Shown piece by piece: positions 1 through 7,801 of a DNA stretch of 64,000 nt. The stretch comes from Planctomycetaceae bacterium (GTDB lineage Bacteria; Planctomycetota; Planctomycetia; Planctomycetales; Planctomycetaceae): assembly GCA_028284885.1 (NCBI GenBank), contig JANQQW010000194.1:1-64000 (forward strand), in the 5' to 3' direction. The notes beneath the pieces were generated by a model that worked only from the letters and a program-made list of their open reading frames with translations, made no database searches and was not told the origin of the DNA. The translations under genes were made by a program, and so were the position numbers. Every line of letters starts with the position of its first letter. The stretch's first letter is position 1.

Positions 1-209
1 GGTGGCCTCCGCGGGGGTGCTTGAAGACGTCGAGCATGGCGTCGAGGGCCGGCTCGGTGCCGATCCAACTCGCCGCGATGGCGGCCTCCATCCGAACGAC
101 TCGAGCCCCGTCGTCCGGATGGAGGCCGCCATCGCGGCGAGTTGGATCGGCACCGAGCCGGCCCTCGACGCCATGCTCGACGTCTTCAAGCACCCCCGCG
201 GAGGCCACC
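1..209. repeat. near-perfect 100-bp inverted repeat at window edge
   Basis: Bases 1-100 are the reverse complement of bases 110-209 with one visible mismatch (95 against 115), separated by a 9-nt spacer. The right arm reads as sensible protein (a HEAT-like helix pair); the left arm in the same frame reads as nonsense. A fold-back beginning exactly at base 1 is typical of a contig-end chimera, though a real hairpin cannot be excluded. Confidence 0.9.
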
Positions 210-1357
210 TCGCCTACGCGATCACGTGCGCCCTCGGCTCCAAGTCGCTCCGCGAGCACTGGCAGGACCGGCCGGAGCTCGGCATCGCCAAGCTCCTCAA
301 GTCAGCCAGCCGGGACAACGCACTCAAGGAGCCGCCACCGGGAGCGGGGGAGGCCCAGTTCGACTCGCAGAAGAACCTGAAGGTCGTCCGCATCGGCTGC
401 GTGCCGGAGCGGATGCGGTACACGGTCGAGCAGTTCGCCGTGCGGACCGGGCAGCCGGTGAAGGTCGTCTTCGTCAACCCGGACGCCACCGACCACAACC
501 TGTTGTTCGTCCAGCCGGGCGCGCTCGAAGAGGTCGGCATGGCCGCCAACGCGATGGCCAGGGACCCGAAGAACGCCAGCGGGAACTTCATCCCGGAGGA
601 CAAACGGCCCCTCATCCTCCAGGCCGCTCCGATGATCGGCCCCACCCGCAAGTCCCGGGTGCACGTGCTTCGCTTCAAAGCCCCCAAGAAGCCCGGCCTG
701 TACCCGTACGTCTGCACGTTCCCCGGTCACTGGGTCATCATGAAGGGCGTGATGGTCGTGGCCGACGACCTGGCGGACGTCGACGCCATGCTGGCCGCCG
801 CGAAGCCGAAGGTCGTCAAGGAGTGGAAGCTCGGCGACTTCGAGACGTTGAACCTCCGCACCGACGAGCAGTCGTTGATGCGGGGCATGCAGGCGTTCGC
901 GAAGGCCCGCTGCACCCAGTGCCATCTCCACTCCGGCCACGGCGTCAACCTCGGCCCGGATCTCACCAGGATCGGCACCCGCCTCAAGGACGAGAAGCTC
1001 CTGCGGACGATCCTCGAGCCGTCGCACGAGATCAACGAGAAGTACCGCACGTGGCAGTTCATCACGACGGAGGGGAAGGTCGTCACCGGATTCGTCGCCG
1101 GCGAGAGCCGGAAGGGCATCGACGTGATCCCCAACCTCCTCACCCCCGACGTGAAGATCACCCTCTCCCGACGCGAGATCGAACTCCGGAAGCCCTCAAC
1201 CGTCTCGTCCATGCCCGAAGGCCTCGTCGACGTCCTCACCCGCGAGGAAATCGAGAACCTCGTCAGCTTCCTGCAGAACGAACTCCCCGAACACCTCCGA
1301 CACGGCCACGGGAAGCACGACCACGGGAAGCACGAGCGCCGAGGGACGTCGGAATAG
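2..1357 (+). CDS. PVC-type protein, cupredoxin plus cytochrome c domains (5' partial)
   Basis: C-terminal part of a secreted planctomycete-type electron-transfer protein. Residues 1-33 are read through the inverted repeat and are probably not real; credible protein starts near base 101 with a HEAT-like helical stretch (34-105). A cupredoxin domain follows (about 125-255) with a complete type 1 copper set: H165, C238, H243 and M247, in the azurin-like C-x4-H-x3-M spacing. A c-type cytochrome domain (about 285-430) carries CTQCH at 304-308 and a candidate distal Met in SSMPEG. The extreme C-terminus (434-444) is His-rich. The family is known as PVC-type haem-binding proteins of Planctomycetes and Verrucomicrobia; large members often also carry beta-propeller or HEAT regions, which here would lie upstream of the window. 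The substrate is unknown. Confidence 0.88.
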   Translation: MASAGVLEDVEHGVEGRLGADPTRRDGGLHPNDSSPVVRMEAAIAASWIGTEPALDAMLDVFKHPRGGHLAYAITCALGSKSLREHWQDRPELGIAKLLKSASRDNALKEPPPGAGEAQFDSQKNLKVVRIGCVPERMRYTVEQFAVRTGQPVKVVFVNPDATDHNLLFVQPGALEEVGMAANAMARDPKNASGNFIPEDKRPLILQAAPMIGPTRKSRVHVLRFKAPKKPGLYPYVCTFPGHWVIMKGVMVVADDLADVDAMLAAAKPKVVKEWKLGDFETLNLRTDEQSLMRGMQAFAKARCTQCHLHSGHGVNLGPDLTRIGTRLKDEKLLRTILEPSHEINEKYRTWQFITTEGKVVTGFVAGESRKGIDVIPNLLTPDVKITLSRREIELRKPSTVSSMPEGLVDVLTREEIENLVSFLQNELPEHLRHGHGKHDHGKHERRGTSE

Positions 1358-1538
1358 AATCGGTGCGATCGAGCAGCCTACCCGCCAGTGCCACCCACCG
1401 CCGAGCTTCGCTCGAGTCAACGCGAAGTCATCGATTTCATTGGATCCGCGAGCACGGATGGTGTTCAATGGCCACCAGCCATGCGTGCACCATGAGCCGG
1501 CCATGCTGGCAACTGGTCCAGTTCTTGGCGGGCCGGCT

Positions 1539-1664
1539 CACACGTTCCGCACTTAGTCGAGGCTGGCTACGACATACTGACCGTGCAGGAACGACTTCGT
1601 TACAGTGCGTACAGTCGATCATGTCTACACGCACGTCCTCAACCGCGGCGCCCGTGGCCTGGAT
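1539..1664 (+). pseudogene. decayed tyrosine recombinase / integron-integrase C-terminus
   Basis: Three short stretches in different frames together resemble the C-terminal catalytic region of IntI-type tyrosine recombinases: HTFR (1539-1550), HLVEAGYDILTVQERLRYS (1550-1606) and VRTVDHVYTHVLNRGARG (1605-1658). In the family these correspond to the HTFRHSFATHLLEAGYDI, TVQELLGH and YTHVLNRGGRG segments, the last holding the nucleophilic Tyr. Part of the HSFAT segment is missing and at least one further frameshift separates the blocks, so the gene is dead. The call rests on recognising short motifs; no upstream half of the enzyme was found between 1358 and 1538. Confidence 0.55.
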
Positions 1665-1757
1665 AACCTTGGAGACCCTTGTGCCGGAGGTGGGAGACGG
1701 CATTCGGAACGGTTCCGAACAGACACCGGTCATGTGCTGCGAGGAGGGTACACACTA

Positions 1758-2936
1758 GTGTGGACTGCGATTAGTTACGTCAGCTCCGGCGTCACGCTTG
1801 TGGCATTTCTCGCCGCCGTCGCCGCATGGCTCTATCGGCGTAAGATGGTTCAGATGGAGCGGATGATCGGTTCTGCAGCCGAGGCCGATCGCGCACAACT
1901 TGTTGCAAACGCACTCGAGGTCTTTCACGTTGACGCCAGTGGGCTGACCAAGGCACAGCAGTACCAACTTGCATTGGAGCAGGTCCGCGGCCGTCAGGAA
2001 CGGTATCGGCTTTTTGTGTACTTGATAATCGTCGTCGCGATTCTTGCGGCTGGCGTCGCCGTCTTCGCGATTGTCGGCGAGTCCGGCTCGCAGGACGGGC
2101 GAGGTTCATCTAGTGATATGCAGGACATTCAGGAGTTGATCAGGAGGCTCGATGAGCTTCAGGATGACGGGAATAAGGAGGATGCCGAGCACCTCAAGCA
2201 GACACTTCGGCCATTTGCGAAGCTCGAGAAGCTCTTTGCAGTCTATTCGCTAATTGCGTGGGTGTCTCCGCAGCAGAAGCGACCATATGTCATTGAGAAC
2301 GATGCCTTCGGTGACGGGGACGCGTTCCTCTTGGACTGTGTCGGCGTGGGGGATGGCGATGAAGGTGTTGAGATGGGTCAACTCATCAGGTGTTTTTCGG
2401 AGCCCGTAACCAGATTCGTGCCCAGGGCCGGTGAAGAAGTCGAGACTACTGCATTGGTCCGAAGCGATGAGTTTTGGTACCGCTTCAAGTGGCATTCGAT
2501 ATTCGGTTACGAAATGGACGTGTTCGTCAATCAAGGCGATACATCTCTCGCTGACCGGCTTGCGTCGGATGGACTGGAGGGCGCGGGGCCGCTTCCTGCA
2601 TATGCTCTATCTATAAGCAATTACGGTCACTCTGACGAGTCCATCGAGCTTGTGGTGAGAGCCGGCAGCGTCGATTCGCTGGACAACGGTGCGATTGTCG
2701 TCGACGACGACGACGTCGAAATTTACTTCGGTGACGAATACATGATGACTGGTAAGGAGCTTCTGAGAACCATTCGGTTGTTGTGTAGAGAGCTTGGTGT
2801 TGATAGACCCGATCTGGCATCTGCCGCCGCTGAGGTTCAAACTAGGCTGTTGAGGCAGACGCCACAGAGCATCGGACGTTTGACAAACGCTATCGAGAGC
2901 GATTCCGGCATTGGTCGCGTTCTCGACGCACTATAG
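1758..2936 (+). CDS. hypothetical protein with two N-terminal membrane segments
   Basis: A 392-aa protein that I do not recognise. The GTG start is chosen because a GAGGAGG ribosome site (1741-1747) sits ten bases upstream; the open frame extends further back only into recombinase debris. Membrane segments lie at about residues 4-24 and 85-107, separated by a charged helical linker containing LTKAQQYQLALEQ, so the long C-terminal part (about 110-392, acidic, mixed alpha/beta character) probably sits on one side of the membrane. Base composition is clearly less GC-rich than the neighbours and codons ending in A or T are common, which suggests recent transfer. Next to an integrase remnant it may be acquired cargo; whether it is a defence or signalling protein cannot be told. 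Confidence 0.72.
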   Translation: MWTAISYVSSGVTLVAFLAAVAAWLYRRKMVQMERMIGSAAEADRAQLVANALEVFHVDASGLTKAQQYQLALEQVRGRQERYRLFVYLIIVVAILAAGVAVFAIVGESGSQDGRGSSSDMQDIQELIRRLDELQDDGNKEDAEHLKQTLRPFAKLEKLFAVYSLIAWVSPQQKRPYVIENDAFGDGDAFLLDCVGVGDGDEGVEMGQLIRCFSEPVTRFVPRAGEEVETTALVRSDEFWYRFKWHSIFGYEMDVFVNQGDTSLADRLASDGLEGAGPLPAYALSISNYGHSDESIELVVRAGSVDSLDNGAIVVDDDDVEIYFGDEYMMTGKELLRTIRLLCRELGVDRPDLASAAAEVQTRLLRQTPQSIGRLTNAIESDSGIGRVLDAL

Positions 2937-3172
2937 TCGTGTGCTTCACGTTTGGGGTGCAACACGGCGTTGCGCCGGAGTACGCTCGAACGTCGGTTGT
3001 TGGGCTCCGCCTCCTCAAGGGTTCCGAGTGCCTGACGCAGCGGCGGCGGGGTGGCCGGGTCTGGACCGTAGGGAAGACCCGGTGGGATGATTCACAGACG
3101 GCCGCGGACCGGGTCTTCTATCTACTCGCCCACACGCTGCCACTCGGTCCAACGCCATCGAGGAGACACGTG

Positions 3173-3532
3173 ATGGGAACCTGGGGACCTGGCAACTTCG
3201 ACAACGACGCGGCGCTCGACTTCGTCGAGAGGGTGGCGGACGTGGTGCGGGAGGAGTTGGTGCCGCCGACGGAGTTCGAGGAGATCGCCCTCGTGATGGC
3301 GGCCGTGGCGGTCTACCGGGTGTTGGTCGAACAGTGCTGTGCGCACCCGGCGGAGCCGGCGGAGGTGCGGGCCCTTCGTGACGAGACGCTACGGGTGTTC
3401 GACGAGGAGAAGGACGAGTTCACGGTCGAGTCGAACGAGGAGCACATGGTCGAGAGCCGACGTCGGATCGAGGCCACGTTCGAGGCGTTCCTCCGCCTGT
3501 GTGAGGAGGACGTGTCCGGGGCGGGAGGTTGA
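3173..3532 (+). CDS. DUF4259 domain protein
   Basis: A 119-aa cytosolic protein starting with the characteristic MGTWGPGNFDNDAALDFV segment of the DUF4259 family, which has no assigned biochemical role. The start at 3173 is preferred over a longer reading from 2939 because the family begins with MGTWG and a GAGGAGA ribosome site precedes it. The rest is helical and acidic, with a Glu-rich C-terminal half. The stop lies two bases before the next ATG, so the two genes are very likely cotranscribed. In other genomes such genes often accompany SMI1/KNR4-type proteins, and one is found two genes downstream here. Confidence 0.8.
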   Translation: MGTWGPGNFDNDAALDFVERVADVVREELVPPTEFEEIALVMAAVAVYRVLVEQCCAHPAEPAEVRALRDETLRVFDEEKDEFTVESNEEHMVESRRRIEATFEAFLRLCEEDVSGAGG

Positions 3533-3534
3533 CG

Positions 3535-3900
3535 ATGGAACTGGCCGCGAGGGTTCCGTTCCGCGGGGAAGGCGTCGGCTGCTTCTGTCACGAGGCGGTC
3601 GGCCGGGCGCTCGAAGAGGCCTTCGGAGGCGTGGTGCTCGGTGAGACGGACCTCGCTCGTGACAAGTACGAGCGCGTGGCCGGGCAGCCGGAACTGGAAC
3701 GGGCGGCTCGGTGGGAGTCCCTCCGCAACGGACCGGTGTTCGACTTCGAACTGCCGAACGGCGTCACCGGGAGGATGTCACGGTACCGTGTTGCCTTCGA
3801 CGTTCCGGACGCGACGCCACACGCCGAGGCCGAGCGGGTTCGAGCGTTCCTCGAACGACTGACGCTCGGCAGCGTGCTGGTCGAGGAGGAAGACCGTTGA
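3535..3900 (+). CDS. conserved hypothetical small protein
   Basis: A 121-aa protein without a recognised domain. The ATG at 3535 follows GGGAGG by six bases; the alternative TTG at 3529 would overlap the upstream stop. It contains an early CFCHE motif (about residues 17-21) and an acidic C-terminus ending EEEDR. Soluble, with no signal peptide or membrane segment. Its tight spacing to the DUF4259 gene indicates a shared operon. The reading frame has the strong third-position GC bias of the neighbourhood, which supports it being real. Confidence 0.6.
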   Translation: MELAARVPFRGEGVGCFCHEAVGRALEEAFGGVVLGETDLARDKYERVAGQPELERAARWESLRNGPVFDFELPNGVTGRMSRYRVAFDVPDATPHAEAERVRAFLERLTLGSVLVEEEDR

Positions 3901-3990
3901 GTTCGCCGCGTTGCTCGCGTAGACCACTCTTTGATCGTTGCCGGTGCTGTCCGTCGCCGTGTCGCTCAGAACGCCCACTTGGAGACCAAC

Positions 3991-4788
3991 ATGCGGAGGT
4001 ACACGATTCTCGCGGGCCTGGTCGTGTTCGCGGTCGGCTGTGGTGGCGAACGTGGTGGGACGGGTTGGTCCGGGGTCACGCCGTTCGAGGTGGCGCCCGA
4101 GGTGACGAGCAACGCGATCGAGACCTTGGAGAAGTCGGTCGGCGACCCGTTGCCGGCCGACTACCGGCGGTTTCTGTCGGAACGGAACGGCGGCTTCCCG
4201 AAAGCCGACTGTGTCCGGTTCGAGGAGGACGGGCGGCCGACGGCCACGGACGTCTTCTGCCTCTTCAGTCTCGGTGACACCGGGGCATCGACCAGCCTTG
4301 GTTGGCACCGCGAGACCTATGCGGGGCGGCTTCCCGACGGGACTCTGCCGATCGGCCGGGACTCCAGTGGCAACCTGTGGCTGCTGAACCTACGGGGGCC
4401 GGACGCCGGGTCGGTCCACTTCTGGGACCACGGCACGTTCGACACGTTCGACGAGACCGACCTCTCCCAGTGGCCCCGCGTCGCAGGCAGCTTCACGGAC
4501 TTCCTCGACGGCCTGACCGAGTACGAGCCGCCCACGGAGCCGGCCGACGTCCCCAGCCGGTACGAACTCGTCCGTCAGGCGACCGAGGGCATGCTGGAAC
4601 GCGATGCCGGGTTCGACGCCCGTGCGAACGCGGAGTACGTGTGGCACTGCGACTGCGACGACGCGGGGAAGACGACGATGCAGTTCGTGCGGTACGAAAT
4701 CCACGCCGTCACCCACACGGACGGCTACTCGTTCCTGCGTGCCATCAAGGGGCGAGTCGAGAAGGGGCCGCCGCGGCTGCCGTCCTGA
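3991..4788 (+). CDS. SMI1/KNR4-type lipoprotein
   Basis: A 265-aa putative lipoprotein. The start at 3991 has a GGAGA site six bases upstream and gives a clean lipoprotein signal (MRRYTILAGLVVFAVGC, lipobox ending at the Cys). Residues about 35-190 look like a SMI1/KNR4 (SUKH) fold: the segment LPADYRRFLSERNGGFP and the later GNLWLLNLRGPDAGSVHFWDH are typical. SUKH proteins are best known as immunity proteins to polymorphic toxins, but many are plain scaffold domains. No toxin gene is visible nearby. The C-terminal 75 residues are unassigned and include a CDCDD cluster. Confidence 0.75.
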   Translation: MRRYTILAGLVVFAVGCGGERGGTGWSGVTPFEVAPEVTSNAIETLEKSVGDPLPADYRRFLSERNGGFPKADCVRFEEDGRPTATDVFCLFSLGDTGASTSLGWHRETYAGRLPDGTLPIGRDSSGNLWLLNLRGPDAGSVHFWDHGTFDTFDETDLSQWPRVAGSFTDFLDGLTEYEPPTEPADVPSRYELVRQATEGMLERDAGFDARANAEYVWHCDCDDAGKTTMQFVRYEIHAVTHTDGYSFLRAIKGRVEKGPPRLPS

Positions 4789-4828
4789 TCCGCGTCAGCG
4801 ACCCCTTCGGAGGACTCCGCGGACGCTT

Positions 4829-5509
4829 CTAGTTCCGTGAGCCGCCGGCGAAGCGGAAGAGGTAGTAGGCGAGCGTGAGCAGCGTCTGCAGGGTCGCGGC
4901 GACGTACGTCATGGCGGCGGCGTTCAGCACGCTGTTGACGGCCGAGGCGGCCTGGGCGTCGACGATGCCGTGCTCGGTCAGCAGCCGCTTCGCGCGGGCG
5001 CTGGCGTCGAACTCGACCGGCAGGTTGACCACCTGGAACACGGCCACCATGGCGAAGCAGGCGATGCCGATCAGGATCAGCTGCGGCATGCCGAGGAACA
5101 GGCCGGCGAGCAACAGGACGAAGAAGGCGGTCGGCCCGAACTGGGCAGCCGGGACGGCCATGTTCCGGACGACGAGCGGGAGGTAGTTCTTGGCGTCCTG
5201 CAGGGCGTGCCCGGCCTCGTGGGCGGCGATGCCGACGGCCGCGGCCGACCGTTCGTAGTAGACCTCCTGGCTGAGGCGGAGGACCTTCTGCCGCGGGTCG
5301 TAGTGGTCGCTGAGCTGGCCGCCCACGACCTCGATGCCGACGTGCTGCAGGCCGGCCGTGTCGAGAATGTGACGGGCCGCCGCGGCACCGCTGAGGTGGG
5401 CGGGAATCTGCATGCCCTTCTTGTAGGCCGAGCGGATCCACCACTGGGCCCACATGGCCATCAGGAAGGCCGGGGCGATGAAGACGAAGTAGAGCGGATC
5501 GAAGAACAC
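4829..5509 (-). CDS. putative neutral zinc metallopeptidase (YugP-like)
   Basis: A 226-aa integral membrane metallopeptidase of the YugP / Zn_peptidase_2 family. The HEAGH zinc motif is at residues 97-101 and a candidate third ligand E166 lies in the conserved NLPVEFDASARA stretch. Hydrophobic segments are at about 5-25, 118-140, 142-165 and 200-222. Length and architecture match the family. Substrates are unknown; membrane-protein quality control is usually proposed. The gene is transcribed toward the SMI1-type gene, so the two converge, with only about 40 bases between their stops. Confidence 0.85.
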   Translation of the reverse strand: MFFDPLYFVFIAPAFLMAMWAQWWIRSAYKKGMQIPAHLSGAAAARHILDTAGLQHVGIEVVGGQLSDHYDPRQKVLRLSQEVYYERSAAAVGIAAHEAGHALQDAKNYLPLVVRNMAVPAAQFGPTAFFVLLLAGLFLGMPQLILIGIACFAMVAVFQVVNLPVEFDASARAKRLLTEHGIVDAQAASAVNSVLNAAAMTYVAATLQTLLTLAYYLFRFAGGSRN

Positions 5510-5666
5510 GGTTGCGTTCCTGTTGTCGTCGGGGGTCTTTGGTGGCCGAACGAACTCTTCGTTCGACCAACCCTATTCTACGCACAACGGACGGATGTCG
5601 TTGGAGATCTCGGCAATCCCGGAACGGATTGGCGAATGGTGCTTCGGGGGGCGGTCGTGGTGGGGT

Positions 5667-6752
5667 TCAGAAGAGCTTGGGGCCGGTGCCGCCCTTGGCA
5701 GGCGGGTCGAGGCCGAGGTGGGTGAGGGCGGAGGCGGTGATGACGCGGCCGCGGGGGGTGCGTTGGATGAAGCCGAGGCGGAGGAGGAACGGTTCGACCT
5801 CGTCCTCGAGGGTGTCGGGCGGGACGTTCATGGTGTGGGCGATGGCCTGGATGCCGGCGGGGCCGCCGGTGAAGACGCCGGCGACGGTCTCCAGGTAGCG
5901 GCGGTCCTGGCGTTCGAGGCCGAGGGCGTCGACCTCGAGCATGGCGAGGGCGTCCGCGGCGACCGGCGTGGTGATTCGTTCGTCCTTGGCGTGGACGGTG
6001 GCGAAGTCGCGGGTCCAGCGGAGCAGGTTGTTGGCCTTCCGCGGGGTCCCCCGGCTGCGGCGGGCGATCTCGACGGCCGCCTCGGAACTGATCTCGGTGC
6101 GGAGCTTCTTCGCGTTGCGGGTGACGATCGTGGTGAGTTCGTCGTCGGTGTAGAACTCGAGGTGCTCGCGGTTGACGAAGCGGTCGCGGAGCGGAGCGGT
6201 GAGCATGCCGCTGCGAGTGGTCGCCCCGATGACGGTGAACCGCTGCAGGTCGATGTTGATGGTGCGGGCGTTGACCCCCTCGCCGAGGGTGATGTCGATC
6301 CGGTAGTCCTCCATGGCCGGGTACAGGAACTCCTCGACGGCCGCGGGGAGGCGGTGGATTTCGTCGATGAAGAGGACCGACTTCTCGGAGGCGTTGGTGA
6401 GGTAGGGGATCAGGTCCTTCGGCGCGGCGAGAGAGGGGCCGGAGGTGATCTGCAGTTCGACGCCCAGCTCCTTCGGGAGGACGGTGGCGAGCGTCGTCTT
6501 GCCGAGCCCGGGGGGGCCGTCGAGGAGCAGGTGGTCGAGGGCGTCGCCGCGTTTGCGGGTGGCGTCGAGGACGATGCGGAGCCGGTCGACGACCTTCCGC
6601 TGGCCGACGACGTCCTCCAGCCGCTGGGGGCGGAGTTCGTCGTCCCGTTCGGGGCTGTCGGGGTCGAAGGCGGGGGTGGACAGCGGACTCGGCTCCGGTT
6701 CGGACTCCGGCCGGCGTTCCGCTCCTCCCTGCACGATCGTCTGCCGCACCAT
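5667..6752 (-). CDS. ruvB: Holliday junction branch migration helicase RuvB
   Basis: A 361-aa RuvB, the hexameric AAA+ motor that drives RuvA-bound Holliday junctions in recombinational repair. Walker A GPPGLGKT is at residues 79-86 and Walker B IDEIHR at about 129-134; the beta-hairpin region and the sensor segment [17 protein letters not shown] follow, then the winged-helix domain (about 275-345) with the [10 protein letters not shown] motif. The N-terminus is about 25 residues longer than usual and acidic. No ruvA or ruvC lies in the window. It is divergent from the nitrilase-family gene, sharing a 168-bp intergenic region. Confidence 0.97.
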   Translation of the reverse strand: MVRQTIVQGGAERRPESEPEPSPLSTPAFDPDSPERDDELRPQRLEDVVGQRKVVDRLRIVLDATRKRGDALDHLLLDGPPGLGKTTLATVLPKELGVELQITSGPSLAAPKDLIPYLTNASEKSVLFIDEIHRLPAAVEEFLYPAMEDYRIDITLGEGVNARTINIDLQRFTVIGATTRSGMLTAPLRDRFVNREHLEFYTDDELTTIVTRNAKKLRTEISSEAAVEIARRSRGTPRKANNLLRWTRDFATVHAKDERITTPVAADALAMLEVDALGLERQDRRYLETVAGVFTGGPAGIQAIAHTMNVPPDTLEDEVEPFLLRLGFIQRTPRGRVITASALTHLGLDPPAKGGTGPKLF

Positions 6753-6920
6753 CGGCCCAGCTCCCTCGGGGCGTCGTTGACGGGGAGACGATAGCAGAGT
6801 GTCCCCCGTGCGAGAACGGTTGTGCCGTGCGGGGGGACGAACGTCGAGTCGCCCTCACGTCTCGCGGCGGACACGGTCGATAACCGACGGGGGCCTCCGA
6901 AGAACCCGGGAGGGGGCGAC

Positions 6921-7787
6921 ATGAAGGTCGCGTGCATCCAGTCGGACACGGTCCCGTTCGAGCGGCAGTGGAACCTCGACCGGGCGTCGCTTTCGGTGTG
7001 GGAGGCCGTTCGCCACGGGGCGGAGCTGATCGTGCTGCCGGAGTACTTCTCCAGCGGCTGCCGCTACGACTCCGGTTTCGTCGAGTCGGCCGAGCCGTTG
7101 GACGGTCCCACGGTGTCGTGGATGCGGACCCGGTCTCGGGAGACGGGGGCCTGGCTCGCGGGCGGGATCGTCGAGGAGGACGCCGGCGGGGTCTACAACA
7201 CGCTGGTCCTCGTGGGGCCGTCGGGCGTGTCGTGGACCTATCGCAAGCGGTGCCTGCCGTTGTTCGAGCGGCTCTACTTCCGCTCCGGGAGCGAGGTCGG
7301 CGTCTTCGACACGCCGCTGGGGCGGCTGGGCGTGATGCTCTGCTGGGACATGATCCACGACCGCCCGCTCGCGGAACTGAAGAACCGGATCGACCTGCTG
7401 CTGGTGTGCGCCGCGTGGCCGGACGTCGCCGCGGGTCGGACGTGGCACCCGGCCGTCGTCGCCTCGCCGCGGGAGACGCGGAGCTGGCTGCACGTCTCGA
7501 CGAAGTGGACGCTGCCGGGGCTCGCCCAGTGGCTGAGCCGGCCGCCGGTCGAGCGTCCGCGGTCGCTGGCGAGGACGTTGGGCGTGCCGGTCGTGTTCTG
7601 CAACATGGCGGGGCGTTTCGAGACGCCCGTGCCGTGGCTCGCCGGGCTGCAGTTCTCGTGTCCGTTCGCGGGGGCGTCCGCGATTCTCGAGGCCGACGGG
7701 TCCGGGACGGTGGGGCCGTGTCGCGTTCCGGCCGTGGTGCACGGCGACGTCCGCCTCGGCATGCGTGCCGTCCGACGCGCGGCCTGA
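6921..7787 (+). CDS. carbon-nitrogen hydrolase (nitrilase superfamily)
   Basis: A 288-aa enzyme of the nitrilase superfamily, which hydrolyses amides or nitriles through a Glu-Lys-Cys triad. All three are visible: E41 in LPEYFSSG, K109 in YRKRCLP and C141 in MLCWDMIH. The start at 6921 follows the GGGAGGGGG ribosome site; the upstream extension lacks family similarity. No signal peptide. The specific substrate cannot be deduced; omega-amidase/N-carbamoyl amidohydrolase-like branches share this size. Its 3' end faces the 3' end of asnB, so the two are convergent. Confidence 0.88.
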   Translation: MKVACIQSDTVPFERQWNLDRASLSVWEAVRHGAELIVLPEYFSSGCRYDSGFVESAEPLDGPTVSWMRTRSRETGAWLAGGIVEEDAGGVYNTLVLVGPSGVSWTYRKRCLPLFERLYFRSGSEVGVFDTPLGRLGVMLCWDMIHDRPLAELKNRIDLLLVCAAWPDVAAGRTWHPAVVASPRETRSWLHVSTKWTLPGLAQWLSRPPVERPRSLARTLGVPVVFCNMAGRFETPVPWLAGLQFSCPFAGASAILEADGSGTVGPCRVPAVVHGDVRLGMRAVRRAA

Positions 7788-7801
7788 CGGCCGCTTCGGC
7801 C

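Noticed and set aside
2939-3172. Longer N-terminus for the DUF4259 protein
   Set aside because: The extra residues have no family match, and the good ribosome site is at 3160-3166 ahead of MGTWG.
4302-4832. Plus-strand Arg-rich frame over the SMI1-type lipoprotein
   Set aside because: Shadow frame of the supported gene with no domain and no ribosome site.
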